A DNA stretch of 64,000 nt, from assembly GCF_002005305.1 (NCBI RefSeq), contig NZ_CP014782.1, forward strand, positions 3,782,001 through 3,846,000, written 5' to 3'. This DNA comes from Shewanella psychrophila. Its GTDB lineage: Bacteria > Pseudomonadota > Gammaproteobacteria > Enterobacterales > Shewanellaceae. The notes beneath the pieces are model-generated. The model made no database searches. It was not told the DNA's origin and saw nothing but the letters and a program-made list of their open reading frames with translations. Positions within the stretch are counted from its first letter, which is position 1, and every line of letters begins with the position of its first letter. Shown piece by piece: positions 34,002-43,564 of the stretch. The position numbers were made by a program, and so were the translations under genes.

Positions 34002-36107
34002 TTGTATCTGTTTGAAGGTCTCAAAGAGTCTGCATCAAGTTATTTAGAACCTGATCAGGTAGCATTACTCAAGCAGGCCTATCAGGTGGCGCGTGATGCC
34101 CATGAAGGTCAAATGCGCACAAGTGGTGAACCCTATATCACACACCCGGTTGCGGTCGCCCGCATCCTGGCCGATATGCGTCTCGATCATGAGACGCTTA
34201 TGGCCGCCCTCCTGCACGACACTATCGAAGATACTCCGGTAACCAAAGATGAACTCGCCGAGATTTTCAGTGAATCCATCGCCGAACTGGTGGAAGGTGT
34301 CTCCAAACTTGATAAGCTAAAATTTCGCGACAAGAAAGAGGCTCAGGCCGAAAACTTCCGCAAAATGATGATGGCCATGACTCAAGATATCCGAGTTATC
34401 CTAATCAAGTTAGCCGATCGAACCCACAATATGCGTACCCTAGGAGCCTTAAGGCCCGATAAGCGTCGCCGTATTGCACGGGAAACCCTGGAAATTTACG
34501 CACCGATTGCCAACCGTCTCGGTATTCATAATATCAAGATAGAGCTGGAAGACTTAGGCTTCCAAGCTTACTACCCTATGCGCTACCGCGTATTAAAAGA
34601 AGTAGTGAAAGCCGCTCGTGGTAACCGTAAAGAGTTAATCCAGAGCATTGAAGCCGCGGTACGTACTCGCCTCGAAGATACCAAGATCCCAGGTACCGTT
34701 AAAGGTCGAGAGAAAAACCTCTATTCCATCTACAACAAGATGCAGAGTAAAGAACTTCAATTCCAAGAAGTCATGGATATCTACGCATTTCGCATCGTCG
34801 TCGATTCCATAGATACCTGTTATCGAGTCATGGGCGCCATGCATGGCCTTTACAAGCCTCGCCCGGGCCGTTTCAAAGATTATATTGCCATTCCAAAAGC
34901 CAATGGCTATCAGTCGTTACATACCTCGTTATTTGGTCCCCACGGTGTACCGGTCGAAATACAGATACGTACCGAAGATATGGATCAGATGGCTGATAAA
35001 GGGGTTGCGGCTCACTGGATCTATAAGAAAGGCAGCTCAGCAGATCAAGGCACAACGACACAAGTTCGTGCCCGTAAGTGGATGCAGAGCCTACTCGAAC
35101 TGCAGCAGAGTGCCAGCACCTCATTCGAATTTGTTGAAAACTTCAAGACCGAGCTCTTCCCGGAAGAGATCTACGTATTTACCCCTGAAGGTCGCATCCT
35201 CGAACTTCCGGTTGGCGCTACTCCAGTCGATTTTGCCTATGAAGTTCATACCGACGTGGGTAACACCTGTGTCGGCGCTCGTGTTAACCGTCAGGCCTAC
35301 CCCTTGAGTCAACCACTGATCTCGGGGCAGACTATCGAGATCATCACGGCCAAAGGTGCCAGACCTAATGCAGCCTGGCTTAACTTCGTAGTGACCGGCA
35401 AGGCGCGCGCTAAGATCCGTCAAATACTCAAGAGCCTCACCGAAGACGATGCGGTGATCTTAGGTAAGCGCCTGCTCAACCATGCATTAGGCGACACAAA
35501 ACTAGATTCCATCGACCCAGCGCAGATAGATAGAGTCGTTAATGATACTAAGCATAATACCTTAGATGAATTGCTGGCCGATATTGGCCTAGGCAATGCC
35601 ATGAGCATAGTGATCGCTCAGAGATTAGTTGGCGATAAGGTAGTACCTCAGGAACATAATGACTCCCACATGATGCCAATTCGTGGCGCCGAGGGAATGC
35701 TAGTCACCTTCGCCAACTGTTGTCGCCCCATCCCGGGTGATGCTGTTATTGCCCACGTAAGTCCAGGAAAAGGCTTGGTGGTACATATGGAAAGCTGTGC
35801 CAATATCCGCGGCTATCAAGGTGAACCAGATAAATATATCCCTGTGCAATGGGATAACGCCGAAGGCGTCGAGTTCCAAGCAAATCTACGTGTAGAGATA
35901 GTGAACCATCAAGGTGCACTGGCTAAGATCACCTCGATTGTTGCCGCCGAAGGTGCCAATATTCACAACTTGAGTACCGAAGAGCGTGATGGAAGAGTCT
36001 TCCTGATCAATCTGAGGATCTCAGTCAAAGACCGAATTCATTTAGCAAACGTGATGCGACGTATCAGGGTACTACCTGAAGTACTCAGAACATCCCGTAA
36101 TCGATAA
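34002..36107 (+). CDS. spoT: bifunctional (p)ppGpp synthetase/hydrolase SpoT
   Basis: 701 residues. The order is HD hydrolase domain (THPVAVARILADMRLDHETL with HD at 72-73), synthetase domain (DIYAFRIVVDSIDTCYRVMG, about 261-280), TGS (about 385-445), a cysteine-containing conserved region (FANCCRPIPGD) and a C-terminal ACT domain (about 630-701). It starts at TTG, preceded by AAGGAG, and lines up with E. coli SpoT from MYLFE onward. It balances ppGpp during starvation. It starts 13 bases after rpoZ. Confidence 0.97.
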   Translation: MYLFEGLKESASSYLEPDQVALLKQAYQVARDAHEGQMRTSGEPYITHPVAVARILADMRLDHETLMAALLHDTIEDTPVTKDELAEIFSESIAELVEGVSKLDKLKFRDKKEAQAENFRKMMMAMTQDIRVILIKLADRTHNMRTLGALRPDKRRRIARETLEIYAPIANRLGIHNIKIELEDLGFQAYYPMRYRVLKEVVKAARGNRKELIQSIEAAVRTRLEDTKIPGTVKGREKNLYSIYNKMQSKELQFQEVMDIYAFRIVVDSIDTCYRVMGAMHGLYKPRPGRFKDYIAIPKANGYQSLHTSLFGPHGVPVEIQIRTEDMDQMADKGVAAHWIYKKGSSADQGTTTQVRARKWMQSLLELQQSASTSFEFVENFKTELFPEEIYVFTPEGRILELPVGATPVDFAYEVHTDVGNTCVGARVNRQAYPLSQPLISGQTIEIITAKGARPNAAWLNFVVTGKARAKIRQILKSLTEDDAVILGKRLLNHALGDTKLDSIDPAQIDRVVNDTKHNTLDELLADIGLGNAMSIVIAQRLVGDKVVPQEHNDSHMMPIRGAEGMLVTFANCCRPIPGDAVIAHVSPGKGLVVHMESCANIRGYQGEPDKYIPVQWDNAEGVEFQANLRVEIVNHQGALAKITSIVAAEGANIHNLSTEERDGRVFLINLRISVKDRIHLANVMRRIRVLPEVLRTSRNR

Positions 36108-36139
36108 ATAACTTATCAAGACTAACTAGAGAGAGCGTT

Positions 36140-36523
36140 ATGGCAGAAAAAATCATCATAGCAACCGATAAGGCACCACAGGCAATCGGCACTTATTCTC
36201 AAGCTGTTAAAGTTGGCAGCACTGTCTATCTGTCTGGTCAGATCCCGCTCAATCCAGAGACTATGCAAATGGTTAGCGATGAATTTTCGGCTCAAGTGGT
36301 TCAGGTCTTCGAAAACTTAACCGCTGTCTGTGAAGCCGCAGGCGGTTCTCTGAGTGATATAGTGAAACTCAATATCTTCATGACAGATTTAAGCAACTTC
36401 GCCACGGTCAACGAAATAATGGAACTTTACTTCTCTCAGCCTTACCCGGCTCGTGCAGCTATTGGCGTAAAGCAACTACCGAAAGACTCACTTGTCGAGA
36501 TGGATGGAGTGATGGAGATTTAA
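36140..36523 (+). CDS. ridA: RidA-family enamine/imine deaminase
   Basis: 127 residues, full RidA fold: APQAIGTYSQAVKVG, YLSGQIPLNPET, the substrate Arg in YPARAAIGVKQLPKDSLVEM. It hydrolyses reactive 2-aminoacrylate-type imines from PLP enzymes. It lies 32 bases after spoT and before a terminator; in E. coli spoT is followed directly by trmH, so this gene is an insertion in the ancestral order. Confidence 0.93.
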   Translation: MAEKIIIATDKAPQAIGTYSQAVKVGSTVYLSGQIPLNPETMQMVSDEFSAQVVQVFENLTAVCEAAGGSLSDIVKLNIFMTDLSNFATVNEIMELYFSQPYPARAAIGVKQLPKDSLVEMDGVMEI

Positions 36524-36542
36524 TCTCTGTTCATTCTCTATC

Positions 36543-36563
36543 AGGGCGCTTCGGCGCCCTTTT
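36543..36563 (+). terminator. intrinsic terminator after ridA
   Basis: AGGGCGC-TTCG-GCGCCCT with a stable UUCG tetraloop and TTTT, separating spoT-ridA from trmH by 20 bases after the ridA stop. Confidence 0.85.
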
Positions 36564-36590
36564 GTATTTTTATCGTTTAAGAAGATCCCT

Positions 36591-37289
36591 ATGAGCCCAG
36601 AACGTTTTGCACGTATCAACGAAATGTTGGATAACCGCCAACCAGATCTCACTCTCTGCCTAGATAGGGTTCATAAGACCAATAATATAGCAGCCGTGAT
36701 CCGTACAGCTGATGCCGTAGGCATTCATCAAGTTCATGCGGTATGGCCAGATATAGAGATGCGAGTCTCGGGTAATACAGCTTCCGGTAGCCAGCAATGG
36801 GTGAAAACGATTAAGCATTATCATATGGATGATGCTCAGCAGGCGTTTCGCGCTCAGGGAATGCAGATCTTAGCTACCAACTTCTCGGAAGATGCCGTCG
36901 ATTTTCGTGAAATCGATTATACCCGTCCCACTGCGATTATCTTAGGCAATGAACATGATGGTGTGAGTCTCGAAGGAATAGCGGCAGCAGATCAGCAGAT
37001 CATCATTCCCATGATAGGCATGGTGCAATCACTCAATGTCTCGGTAGCATCTGCACTCATCATGTATGAGGCTCAGCGCCAACGACAAGCCGCTGGCATG
37101 TATGGCAGCCGCAAGCTAGATGATGATTACTGTCAGATAAAACTATTTGAACAAGGCCACCCCATCTATGCCAAAGCCTGTAAGCGCAAGAATATTCCTT
37201 ATCCTGCCGTTGATGAACAAGGTCAAATTGCCGCCGACGACATTTGGTGGGAGAAAATGCGCGCACCAGATTTTCATGCAGCTGTTTGA
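36591..37289 (+). CDS. trmH: tRNA (guanosine(18)-2'-O)-methyltransferase
   Basis: 232 residues, SPOUT family. Motifs: VHKTNNIAAVIRTADAVGIH (motif 1), AIILGNEHDGVS (motif 2) and IPMIGMVQSLNVSVASALIM (motif 3), with the knot-forming SAM site. It methylates the ribose of G18 in tRNA. Its neighbourhood with spoT and recG is ancestral, although five other genes now lie before recG. Confidence 0.96.
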   Translation: MSPERFARINEMLDNRQPDLTLCLDRVHKTNNIAAVIRTADAVGIHQVHAVWPDIEMRVSGNTASGSQQWVKTIKHYHMDDAQQAFRAQGMQILATNFSEDAVDFREIDYTRPTAIILGNEHDGVSLEGIAAADQQIIIPMIGMVQSLNVSVASALIMYEAQRQRQAAGMYGSRKLDDDYCQIKLFEQGHPIYAKACKRKNIPYPAVDEQGQIAADDIWWEKMRAPDFHAAV

Positions 37290-37494
37290 GCTGCCCTAAA
37301 CTAAAAACTAGCTCACTTGTCGGATAACAAGGTTGCTTAAATATCTTTTAGGGTTGGGTTCATTGGGCTGAATGGGTACTTGCTACTATGCTAAGTACCA
37401 TAGCTTCATGTTTACCTAGCACCTGCCGTGGGCTTAAGTGCAAACACTTCTGTAACACGCCGCAAGCACAGTCCCTGTGGGCTCTACCAAAACA

Positions 37495-37580
37495 TCTGAC
37501 CGCCACGGATGGTGGAAATGCCGAAAAATGTAGGGAACATTTTCGGCCCTGTTTTGGAAACCCACTGCCGCATCTACATC
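37495..37580. repeat. hairpin-rich intergenic repeat candidate
   Basis: GCCGAAAAATG and CATTTTCGGC flank TAGGGAA to form a stem with one bulged A, next to the short hairpin-like elements CCACGGATGGTGG and CACAGTCCCTGTGG. The look is that of a dispersed intergenic element; I cannot count copies elsewhere in the genome. Confidence 0.5.
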
Positions 37581-37694
37581 GGGTTATTCCTCTCTTCGAT
37601 TTAAGCGTTTTTGACTCGTAACTCATATTTGTACATTAGTGAGCGAGAGTACTCGCCCTAACTCAAAAGATATTAAAAAACTAAACAAAAGCGA

Positions 37695-37795
37695 TTCACC
37701 AAGGAGGGCACGGAGAAAGGCAACAGCTAAAGTTTTTGAATACCTCAATCTTTACCTCCGTGTTCTCCGTGGAAGCGTAGCGCTTCGTGGTGATA
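37695..37795. repeat. inverted CACGGAG-type repeat
   Basis: ACCAAGGAGGGCACGGAGAA on the plus strand faces CCTCCGTGTTCTCCGTGG (37755-37772) about 60 bases later, followed by GGAAGCGTAGCGCTTC. The CCACGGAG..CACGGAG motif is a known style of intergenic repeat in marine gammaproteobacteria. Confidence 0.5.
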
Positions 37796-38165
37796 CTTCT
37801 ATTTTGAATAAGGGGATATTAGGCATGGGCAAAGTTATGCATGTCTATCATATCTTTAATGCTGAGTTCAACATAAAAAAGTACACATGCCTCGCCGGCC
37901 AGGCGGTAGATTGCAATGAAGGGTCGACCTTCAAACCCACTTCCAAATATAAAACCAGCCGAATGAAACAAGCAAAAATGTAATCAGCCTTCATTCGAAG
38001 ACTTGCACTGATTTGTATATATTTATCTCACACTTATTCAAACTGTTTGTCATAGATCACAATTTTCGCCATACTCAAATTAATACCGACAGCAAACACA
38101 AGCCTTATAAAAACAAAAGTTTGCCGATTCGAATGGAATTAATAATCACATGTATGGAGTTGCCG

Positions 38166-39824
38166 ATGGAATCACAGATCAAAACACCTGTAGAGATGCT
38201 CGACCATTGGGTCGACACCCTAGGTGACTCGACCTACCTGAGACAACCGATCAATGGTCAGTACCAAGATTTTAGTTGGCGTGAAGTACAACAAAAAATG
38301 CAGCAGCTTGCCGGCGCGATGAGACATTTGGGTCTAAAGCCTGGCGATAAAGTCGCCGTGCTCTCTAAAAACTGTGCCGAATGGTTTATTACCGATCTTG
38401 CCCTGATGCATGGCGGCTATATTAGTGTGCCCATTTACCCAACGGCCAACGCGGATACCATACGTTACGTGTTGGAGCACAGTGAAGCCAAGGCCATTAT
38501 TATCGGTAAGCTAGATTATTGGGCCGATCAAGAAGCCGGAGTTGGCGGCGATCTCTTAAGAATGGCCATGCCCTACGACACTATGCCAGCTCAATACAAA
38601 TGGGAAAGCTTACTGCAACTTGGTGAGCCCTTACTCGATGCCCCTTTTGCCACCCCAGAGCAAATAATGACACTGATCTACACTTCAGGCTCCACAGGCA
38701 AGCCTAAGGGTGCCATTCAGACTTTCGCCAGCTATGCCTGGACTTGTAAGGCTGTGGTAAGGGATCTTAAAACTGGTGTCAACGACAGATTAATCTCTTA
38801 CCTGCCTCTTGCCCACATTACTGAGCGCGTGGCAATGGAAGGCTCTTCTTTCTACTCTGGTAGCAGTGTTGCCTTCGTCGAGAGCCTGGATAGCTTCGTT
38901 ACCGATGTTCAACGTGCCAGGCCAACGGTATTTTTCTCCGTCCCCAGACTCTGGAGCCTATTCCAGCAAAATATTATCGGCAAGATCGGCAACAGTAAGC
39001 TGAACTTCCTGCTGAAATTGCCTATCATCAACGGCATCATTAAGAAGAAGATCCATTCAGGCCTAGGTTTGGAGCATTGTCGCCTGCTGGGATCGGGCTC
39101 CGCGCCAATTCCCCCTTCACTTATTCAGTGGTATCACAGCATAGGCCTCAATATCAGTGAAGCTTGGGGCATGACAGAAAACAGTGCCTACTCCATCATC
39201 AACTATCCATTCGATGCCAGTAAAATAGGCACAGTCGGCCGCGCCGTCGAAGGTTGCCTAATCAAGCAAACCGACAGCGGTGAGCTCTTGGTAAAAAGCC
39301 CGGGCTTGATGACAGGTTACTATAAGCAAGATGAGCTGAGCGCCACCTCATTCGATGAAGAAGGCTACTTCCTCACCGGAGACCTCTGCTCCATCGACGG
39401 CGATGGTTGCGTATCAATAACCGGTAGGGTCAAGGATAACTTTAAGACTTCGAAAGGTAAGTATGTTGCCCCCGTACCCATCGAGCGTAAATTGGCACAA
39501 GATCCTCATATTGAGCTACTGTGTGTCATCGGTTCAGGGCTCCCCCACCCCATTGCTTTGGTGCAACTATCTGAAGGCGCTTACCTGCAGCCAAGAGAAG
39601 AGGTTCGTAGCTCACTAAAGGCAACGCTAGATAGCATCAACCCCAACCTTGAATCCCATGAAACAGTTGATGCCATCATAGTCGTCAAGGACGCTTGGGA
39701 TGTCGATAATGATGTACTGACTCCGACACTGAAAATTAAACGTCATGTGCTGGAAAAAAGATTCACTGACAAGATCGACGGCATACGTGGCGGCAAGATA
39801 CGTTGGGAAGATGAAATAGACTAG
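38166..39824 (+). CDS. AMP-dependent acyl-CoA synthetase (long-chain type)
   Basis: About 552 residues from the ATG at 38166 (MESQIKTPVEMLDHW), which has GGAG seven bases upstream; the frame is open 51 codons further but that part looks non-coding. ANL-superfamily motifs: YTSGSTGKPKG (172-182), the acyl-binding EAWGMTENSAYS, TGDLCSIDGDGCVSITGRVK and the hinge/catalytic region FKTSKGKYVAPVPIE. It adenylates a carboxylic acid and joins it to CoA. The FadD/FACL-like C-terminus suggests a fatty acid substrate. It stands alone in the block inserted between trmH and recG. Confidence 0.88.
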   Translation: MESQIKTPVEMLDHWVDTLGDSTYLRQPINGQYQDFSWREVQQKMQQLAGAMRHLGLKPGDKVAVLSKNCAEWFITDLALMHGGYISVPIYPTANADTIRYVLEHSEAKAIIIGKLDYWADQEAGVGGDLLRMAMPYDTMPAQYKWESLLQLGEPLLDAPFATPEQIMTLIYTSGSTGKPKGAIQTFASYAWTCKAVVRDLKTGVNDRLISYLPLAHITERVAMEGSSFYSGSSVAFVESLDSFVTDVQRARPTVFFSVPRLWSLFQQNIIGKIGNSKLNFLLKLPIINGIIKKKIHSGLGLEHCRLLGSGSAPIPPSLIQWYHSIGLNISEAWGMTENSAYSIINYPFDASKIGTVGRAVEGCLIKQTDSGELLVKSPGLMTGYYKQDELSATSFDEEGYFLTGDLCSIDGDGCVSITGRVKDNFKTSKGKYVAPVPIERKLAQDPHIELLCVIGSGLPHPIALVQLSEGAYLQPREEVRSSLKATLDSINPNLESHETVDAIIVVKDAWDVDNDVLTPTLKIKRHVLEKRFTDKIDGIRGGKIRWEDEID

Positions 39825-39856
39825 CTCTCACCATTTTCACTACATATAAAAGATAC

Positions 39857-39887
39857 TAATAAAGCACGCACTAAGCGTGCTTTATTA
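39857..39887 (+). terminator. terminator after the acyl-CoA synthetase gene
   Basis: TAATAAAGCACGC and GCGTGCTTTATTA form a perfect 13-bp stem around ACTAA, followed by TGTTT. Confidence 0.8.
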
Positions 39888-40015
39888 TGTTTAACCACCC
39901 TAAACTGTAACGTATAAAAACATTAATGACATAATATGACGTTAATGTTTGCCTTATGGTGAAAAAACTTTAAGCTAGCTAATCGAAAATTTACAACAGG
40001 ATAATTAGAACTAAG

Positions 40016-40948
40016 ATGTTAATCGCTCTATATATCATAGGTGGCTTCGTGATCCTCACCTTAGGTGCCGAAGCTTTAGTACGAGGCGCTAGCGCCATCG
40101 CCCTCAGATTAGGCATTACCCCTCTGATTATCGGCCTGACCATAGTCGCCTTCGGTACCAGCGCTCCCGAACTAGCCGTAAGTTTAAAATCTGCCTTGGC
40201 TGGCAACAGCGGCATAGCGCTGGGCAACGTCATAGGTTCGAACATCGCCAACATAGGGCTCATCCTGGCAATAACCGCCCTTATACGTCCAATTCAAGTA
40301 AAATCCCAGATGGTCAAGCGTGATATCCCCATCATGATCGCCGCCTCCATGCTCTTCTGGGGCTTACTGCTCGATGGCGATCTTAGCTTCTGGGATGGTG
40401 CCCTACTAACCAGCTTATTAGTGGGCTACCTCAGCTTCAGCTATATCAGCTCACGTAACGGTGGTGACAGCGAAGAGATTGATGATAGCCCTCAAAAACC
40501 TATGCTTTCTGTGTTGTTTATTATCATAGGGATCGCCATGCTCGTCGGCGGCGGAATATTATTCGTCGATGGCGCCGTAGATCTCGCCAAGACATTTGGA
40601 ATTAGCGAAGTCATTATTGGCTTAACCATAGTCGCCATAGGTACCAGCATGCCTGAGCTAGTCACTTCAATTGTGGCTGCACGCAAAGGAGAGAGTGACA
40701 TAGCCATAGGCAACATAGTCGGCTCTAACTTGTTTAATATTCTAGGCATCTTAGGTGTAACCGCCCTAGTTCATCCTATTGCCGCCGCCGGTATTCAGAA
40801 CTTCGACTTTATCGTCATGTTAGCTCTATCCCTGCTTGTGCTGCCATTCGCCTGGACGGGATTCAGGATAGGCCGCCGCGAAGGCGCAATACTGTTAACC
40901 TCTTATCTCAGCTATATCGGCTATCTGGTCGTTCAGGCCTCAGCTTAA
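40016..40948 (+). CDS. calcium/sodium antiporter, YrbG/CaCA family
   Basis: 310 residues, ten predicted membrane helices in two inverted halves. Each half carries the alpha-repeat: VAFGTSAPELAVSLKSALAG with GNVIGSNIANIGL, and VAIGTSMPELVTSIVAARKG with GNIVGSNLFNILG. The acidic Glu in each PEL motif is the cation ligand. It exchanges Na+ or H+ for Ca2+ across the inner membrane. A strong inverted repeat follows. Confidence 0.93.
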   Translation: MLIALYIIGGFVILTLGAEALVRGASAIALRLGITPLIIGLTIVAFGTSAPELAVSLKSALAGNSGIALGNVIGSNIANIGLILAITALIRPIQVKSQMVKRDIPIMIAASMLFWGLLLDGDLSFWDGALLTSLLVGYLSFSYISSRNGGDSEEIDDSPQKPMLSVLFIIIGIAMLVGGGILFVDGAVDLAKTFGISEVIIGLTIVAIGTSMPELVTSIVAARKGESDIAIGNIVGSNLFNILGILGVTALVHPIAAAGIQNFDFIVMLALSLLVLPFAWTGFRIGRREGAILLTSYLSYIGYLVVQASA

Positions 40949-40973
40949 TATTCAGCTAATCTACACTCAGTAA

Positions 40974-41009
40974 ATAAGATCATGGTGACAAATGTCATCA
41001 TGATCTTAT
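40974..41009. other. 16-bp inverted repeat between antiporter and TPR genes
   Basis: ATAAGATCATGGTGAC and GTCATCATGATCTTAT pair with a single G-T mismatch around AAAT. There is no T run on the plus strand, so it may stabilise the upstream mRNA or be a weak terminator. Confidence 0.5.
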
Positions 41010-41097
41010 GACCTTTGTGTCTGCAAATTTCTTCCGATCTCTTTGATACTAGTCCTGTACCAATACAGGGACTTTATTCATTCTCAAGGAGATCACC

Positions 41098-41796
41098 ATG
41101 AAAACTATTTTACGATTAAACAGCCTTAGCGGCATATTGGCACTCTGTAGCCAAATGGTTATGGCCACCGATATCGAACAGATCGATGCGGCTGCTAACA
41201 GGATGAATCTAGAACAGCTACACACCTTAAGTCAGCAAAGCCAAGATTATGTTCAAGCATATGCAAATTACCGCCTCGCTATCAGCGCCAACATACTCGG
41301 CCAACCAGTAGTTGCTAGTGCAGCATTAAACAGTGCTCAAACAGATCTTGAAGCATTAAATCAAGTTTCATCCAATGCTGAAAACCTTGCACTACTTGCA
41401 TCCGTTTACGGCATGCAGATAGGCTTTAACCCATTAAAAGCCAGTGTCTATGGTACTAAATTTGGCTTAACACTTTCCCAAGCTCAAACACTAGAGCCCA
41501 ATAACCCTAGAGTCATGCTCATCGAAGCGATATCGGCCTTTAATACACCGCCAGCCTATGGTGGCAGCATAGAAAATGCTATTAGCTTAAGCAGCAAGGC
41601 TATTGATCTATTTGCGAATCCTTGCGATAACATCTGTTGGGGCCTCGCCGAGGCGTATACATGGCGAGGGCTGGCAAAACAGAGTAATGGAGATAGACAA
41701 GGTGCGATAGACGATTGGCACGAAGCGGTTAATATACAGCCTGATTACGGCTGGGCTCACTTCTTACTCGAGCAAGACAAGGATGCAAGTCAGTAA
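41098..41796 (+). CDS. exported TPR-like protein
   Basis: 232 residues. Residues 1-24 are a signal peptide (ending near QMVMATD). Helical repeats follow; the clearest TPR is near the C-terminus (LAEAYTWRGLAKQSNGDRQG then AIDDWHEAVNIQPDYGWAHF). PPAYGGSIENAISLSSKAID is a phrase common in periplasmic TPR proteins of this type. It starts after AAGGAGAT and lies 56 bases before the histidine kinase gene, so it is probably co-transcribed with the two-component system and may be its periplasmic partner or target. Confidence 0.8.
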   Translation: MKTILRLNSLSGILALCSQMVMATDIEQIDAAANRMNLEQLHTLSQQSQDYVQAYANYRLAISANILGQPVVASAALNSAQTDLEALNQVSSNAENLALLASVYGMQIGFNPLKASVYGTKFGLTLSQAQTLEPNNPRVMLIEAISAFNTPPAYGGSIENAISLSSKAIDLFANPCDNICWGLAEAYTWRGLAKQSNGDRQGAIDDWHEAVNIQPDYGWAHFLLEQDKDASQ

Positions 41797-41852
41797 CCCA
41801 AATAAAGCTGCTTAGTGATGAGCCGAGCGGCCTTATCTCAAAGGAAAGAGTT

Positions 41853-42950
41853 ATGAATAATCTTAATACTATCGTCGATTCAGAGAAGCGTTCACTCGAA
41901 GATAAGCTCGCCTGGGTTTACCTGATAAACCTAATTTTCTATTTGATCCCTCTGTTCATAGGTAGCAAGCCTATATGGCAAATAGTCATAAGCCTAATAA
42001 CCCTGCTCCCCTTCATTTATTGTTATTTTTGGGCATATCGCAGCCCGAAAAAGAAAGCAATCTATCCCATTTTGGCCATGATAGCTCTGGGCATCGCAAT
42101 TACTCCGATCAATACCGGATCCCTTTCTCTATTTACATTCGCCGGCTTCTTCATTGGTTTCAACTATTCACTGAGAACGGCTTTTATCAGTCTGATAGGC
42201 TTTGTCTCACTGCTTGCTGCGATCACTTTTATACTGGAAATGAATCATTATAACTTTATCACTTACGGTGGACTGCTAATCGCCGGAGTGGGCTTATTCG
42301 GCGTCGCCGAGCGAAAGCGTGTCGAAGCTCATTGTCGTGCACAAAAGAGTAAGGCTGAAATAAGTCAGTTGGCCACCATGTTGGAGCGAGAGCGTATCGC
42401 AAGAGATCTCCATGACATTATGGGTCACAATCTATCCAGCATCTCCTTGAAGGCAGAGTTAGCCGCAAAGCTCTTAGACAAAAACCAGATTGAGCAAGCC
42501 AAGCTGCAACTAAGAGAACTAAACGAAATAGCCCGAGACAGCTTGAGTCAGGTACGGCAAACTGTCTCGGGCTACAAACATAAAGGCTTGAGTTCCAGCG
42601 TGATGCACCTCTGCCAGACTTTGCGAGACAAAGGTTTGAGTGTGAGTCTGGAAGGAGATATTCCCCAGCTCAATCCTAAACTTGAAACTCAAGTTATTTT
42701 AAGCCTTACTGAGCTCTGCAATAATGTGATCCGACATAGTCAGGCCGATCATTGCAGCCTTACTTTTAGCACTTCAGCTGATGAACTCACCATAAGCATC
42801 ACTGATAACGGTAAAACAGCGAAAATTATTGAAGGCAATGGTTTGAAGGGCATAAGAGAACGATTAAAAGGCTTCCAGGGTAAGCTTGATTATATGATTA
42901 ATCAGCAATGTCGATTCACCATCACGCTTCCACCTCAGAAAATATCATAA
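41853..42950 (+). CDS. NarL/DesK-type sensor histidine kinase
   Basis: 365 residues. Five or six N-terminal membrane helices (to about 152) are followed by the HisKA_3 dimerisation helix with the phospho-acceptor His187 in ERERIARDLHD, and an HATPase domain (VILSLTELCNNVIRHSQADH, then ITDNGK and EGNGLKGIRERLKGF). No extracytoplasmic sensor domain is present, so the membrane helices themselves probably sense, as in DesK. It partly overlaps the open frame of, and is next to, its response regulator. Confidence 0.92.
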   Translation: MNNLNTIVDSEKRSLEDKLAWVYLINLIFYLIPLFIGSKPIWQIVISLITLLPFIYCYFWAYRSPKKKAIYPILAMIALGIAITPINTGSLSLFTFAGFFIGFNYSLRTAFISLIGFVSLLAAITFILEMNHYNFITYGGLLIAGVGLFGVAERKRVEAHCRAQKSKAEISQLATMLERERIARDLHDIMGHNLSSISLKAELAAKLLDKNQIEQAKLQLRELNEIARDSLSQVRQTVSGYKHKGLSSSVMHLCQTLRDKGLSVSLEGDIPQLNPKLETQVILSLTELCNNVIRHSQADHCSLTFSTSADELTISITDNGKTAKIIEGNGLKGIRERLKGFQGKLDYMINQQCRFTITLPPQKIS

Positions 42951-42964
42951 GGAGTCACTCGGGG

Positions 42965-43564
42965 ATGAAAATTTTATTGGCAGAAGATCAGGCAATGATC
43001 AGAGGCGCACTGGCTGCACTTTTAAGCTTAGATGGTGAATTTGAAATCACTCAGGCTTGTGACGGAAATGAAGCCCTATCTCTACTCAAAGCCAACCGCT
43101 ATGATCTTCTGCTAACTGATATTGAAATGCCGGGATTAACCGGGCTTGAACTGGCTAAATGGTGTCAAAGGCAAGACTCTCCCACCAAGGTCATTATTCT
43201 CACCACCTTCGGCAGAGCTGGTTATATCAAACGCGCCATCGAATCTGGTGCCGGAGGCTTCTTGCTCAAAGATGCCCCCTCTGACAGCCTTATTCATGCA
43301 ATAAAACAAGTGATGGCAGGTAAACGGGTTATCGATCCTGAGCTTGCTGTCATGGCCATAGGTGATGAGATTGATCCTCTCAATGACAAGGAGCGTCGTG
43401 CACTTCGTTTAGCCGGAGAGGGGAAAACAACGGCCGAAATAGCCACTAATCTCTTCATCGCCGAGGGCACGGTACGCAATTACCTCTCGGAAGCGATCGG
43501 CAAACTTAACGCAAGCAATAGAATCGATGCAGCCCGCATTGCAAGACAAAAAGGCTGGTTGTAA
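42965..43564 (+). CDS. LuxR/NarL-family response regulator
   Basis: 199 residues from the ATG at 42965 (MKILLAEDQAMIRGALAALL), ten bases after AAGGAG; 19 upstream codons overlap the kinase gene and are unlikely to be translated. The receiver domain has Asp52 in LLLTDIEMPG as phosphorylation site, and the C-terminus is a LuxR helix-turn-helix (KTTAEIATNLFIAEGTVRNY). Paired with the upstream kinase in a DesK/DesR-like system; target genes unknown. Confidence 0.93.
   Translation: MKILLAEDQAMIRGALAALLSLDGEFEITQACDGNEALSLLKANRYDLLLTDIEMPGLTGLELAKWCQRQDSPTKVIILTTFGRAGYIKRAIESGAGGFLLKDAPSDSLIHAIKQVMAGKRVIDPELAVMAIGDEIDPLNDKERRALRLAGEGKTTAEIATNLFIAEGTVRNYLSEAIGKLNASNRIDAARIARQKGWL

Larger units (their letters stand above)
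37290..38165. other. 876-base gene-poor region with dispersed-type repeats
   Basis: Several short frames occur here (37388-37621 and its complement, 37639-37983, and the 5' extension of the next gene), but none resembles a protein and they cross hairpin repeats. The region holds at least two repeat-like segments, recorded separately. It marks the left border of the block inserted between trmH and recG. Confidence 0.6.

Noticed and set aside
34843..35423. Frames of 83-154 codons inside spoT
   Set aside because: Shadow frames of a highly conserved gene on either strand.
37360..37626. 88-codon minus-strand and 77-codon plus-strand frames
   Set aside because: They mirror each other across hairpin repeats and resemble no protein.
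37639..37983. 114-codon plus-strand frame
   Set aside because: Its first half reads through the CACGGAG inverted repeat; no domain or signal supports it.
40974..41009. Intrinsic terminator after the antiporter gene
   Set aside because: The stem is strong but no T run follows on the plus strand, so it is listed only as an inverted repeat.
42908..42964. 19-codon N-terminal extension of the response regulator
   Set aside because: It runs through the kinase gene's end; the receiver domain starts at the ATG at 42965.
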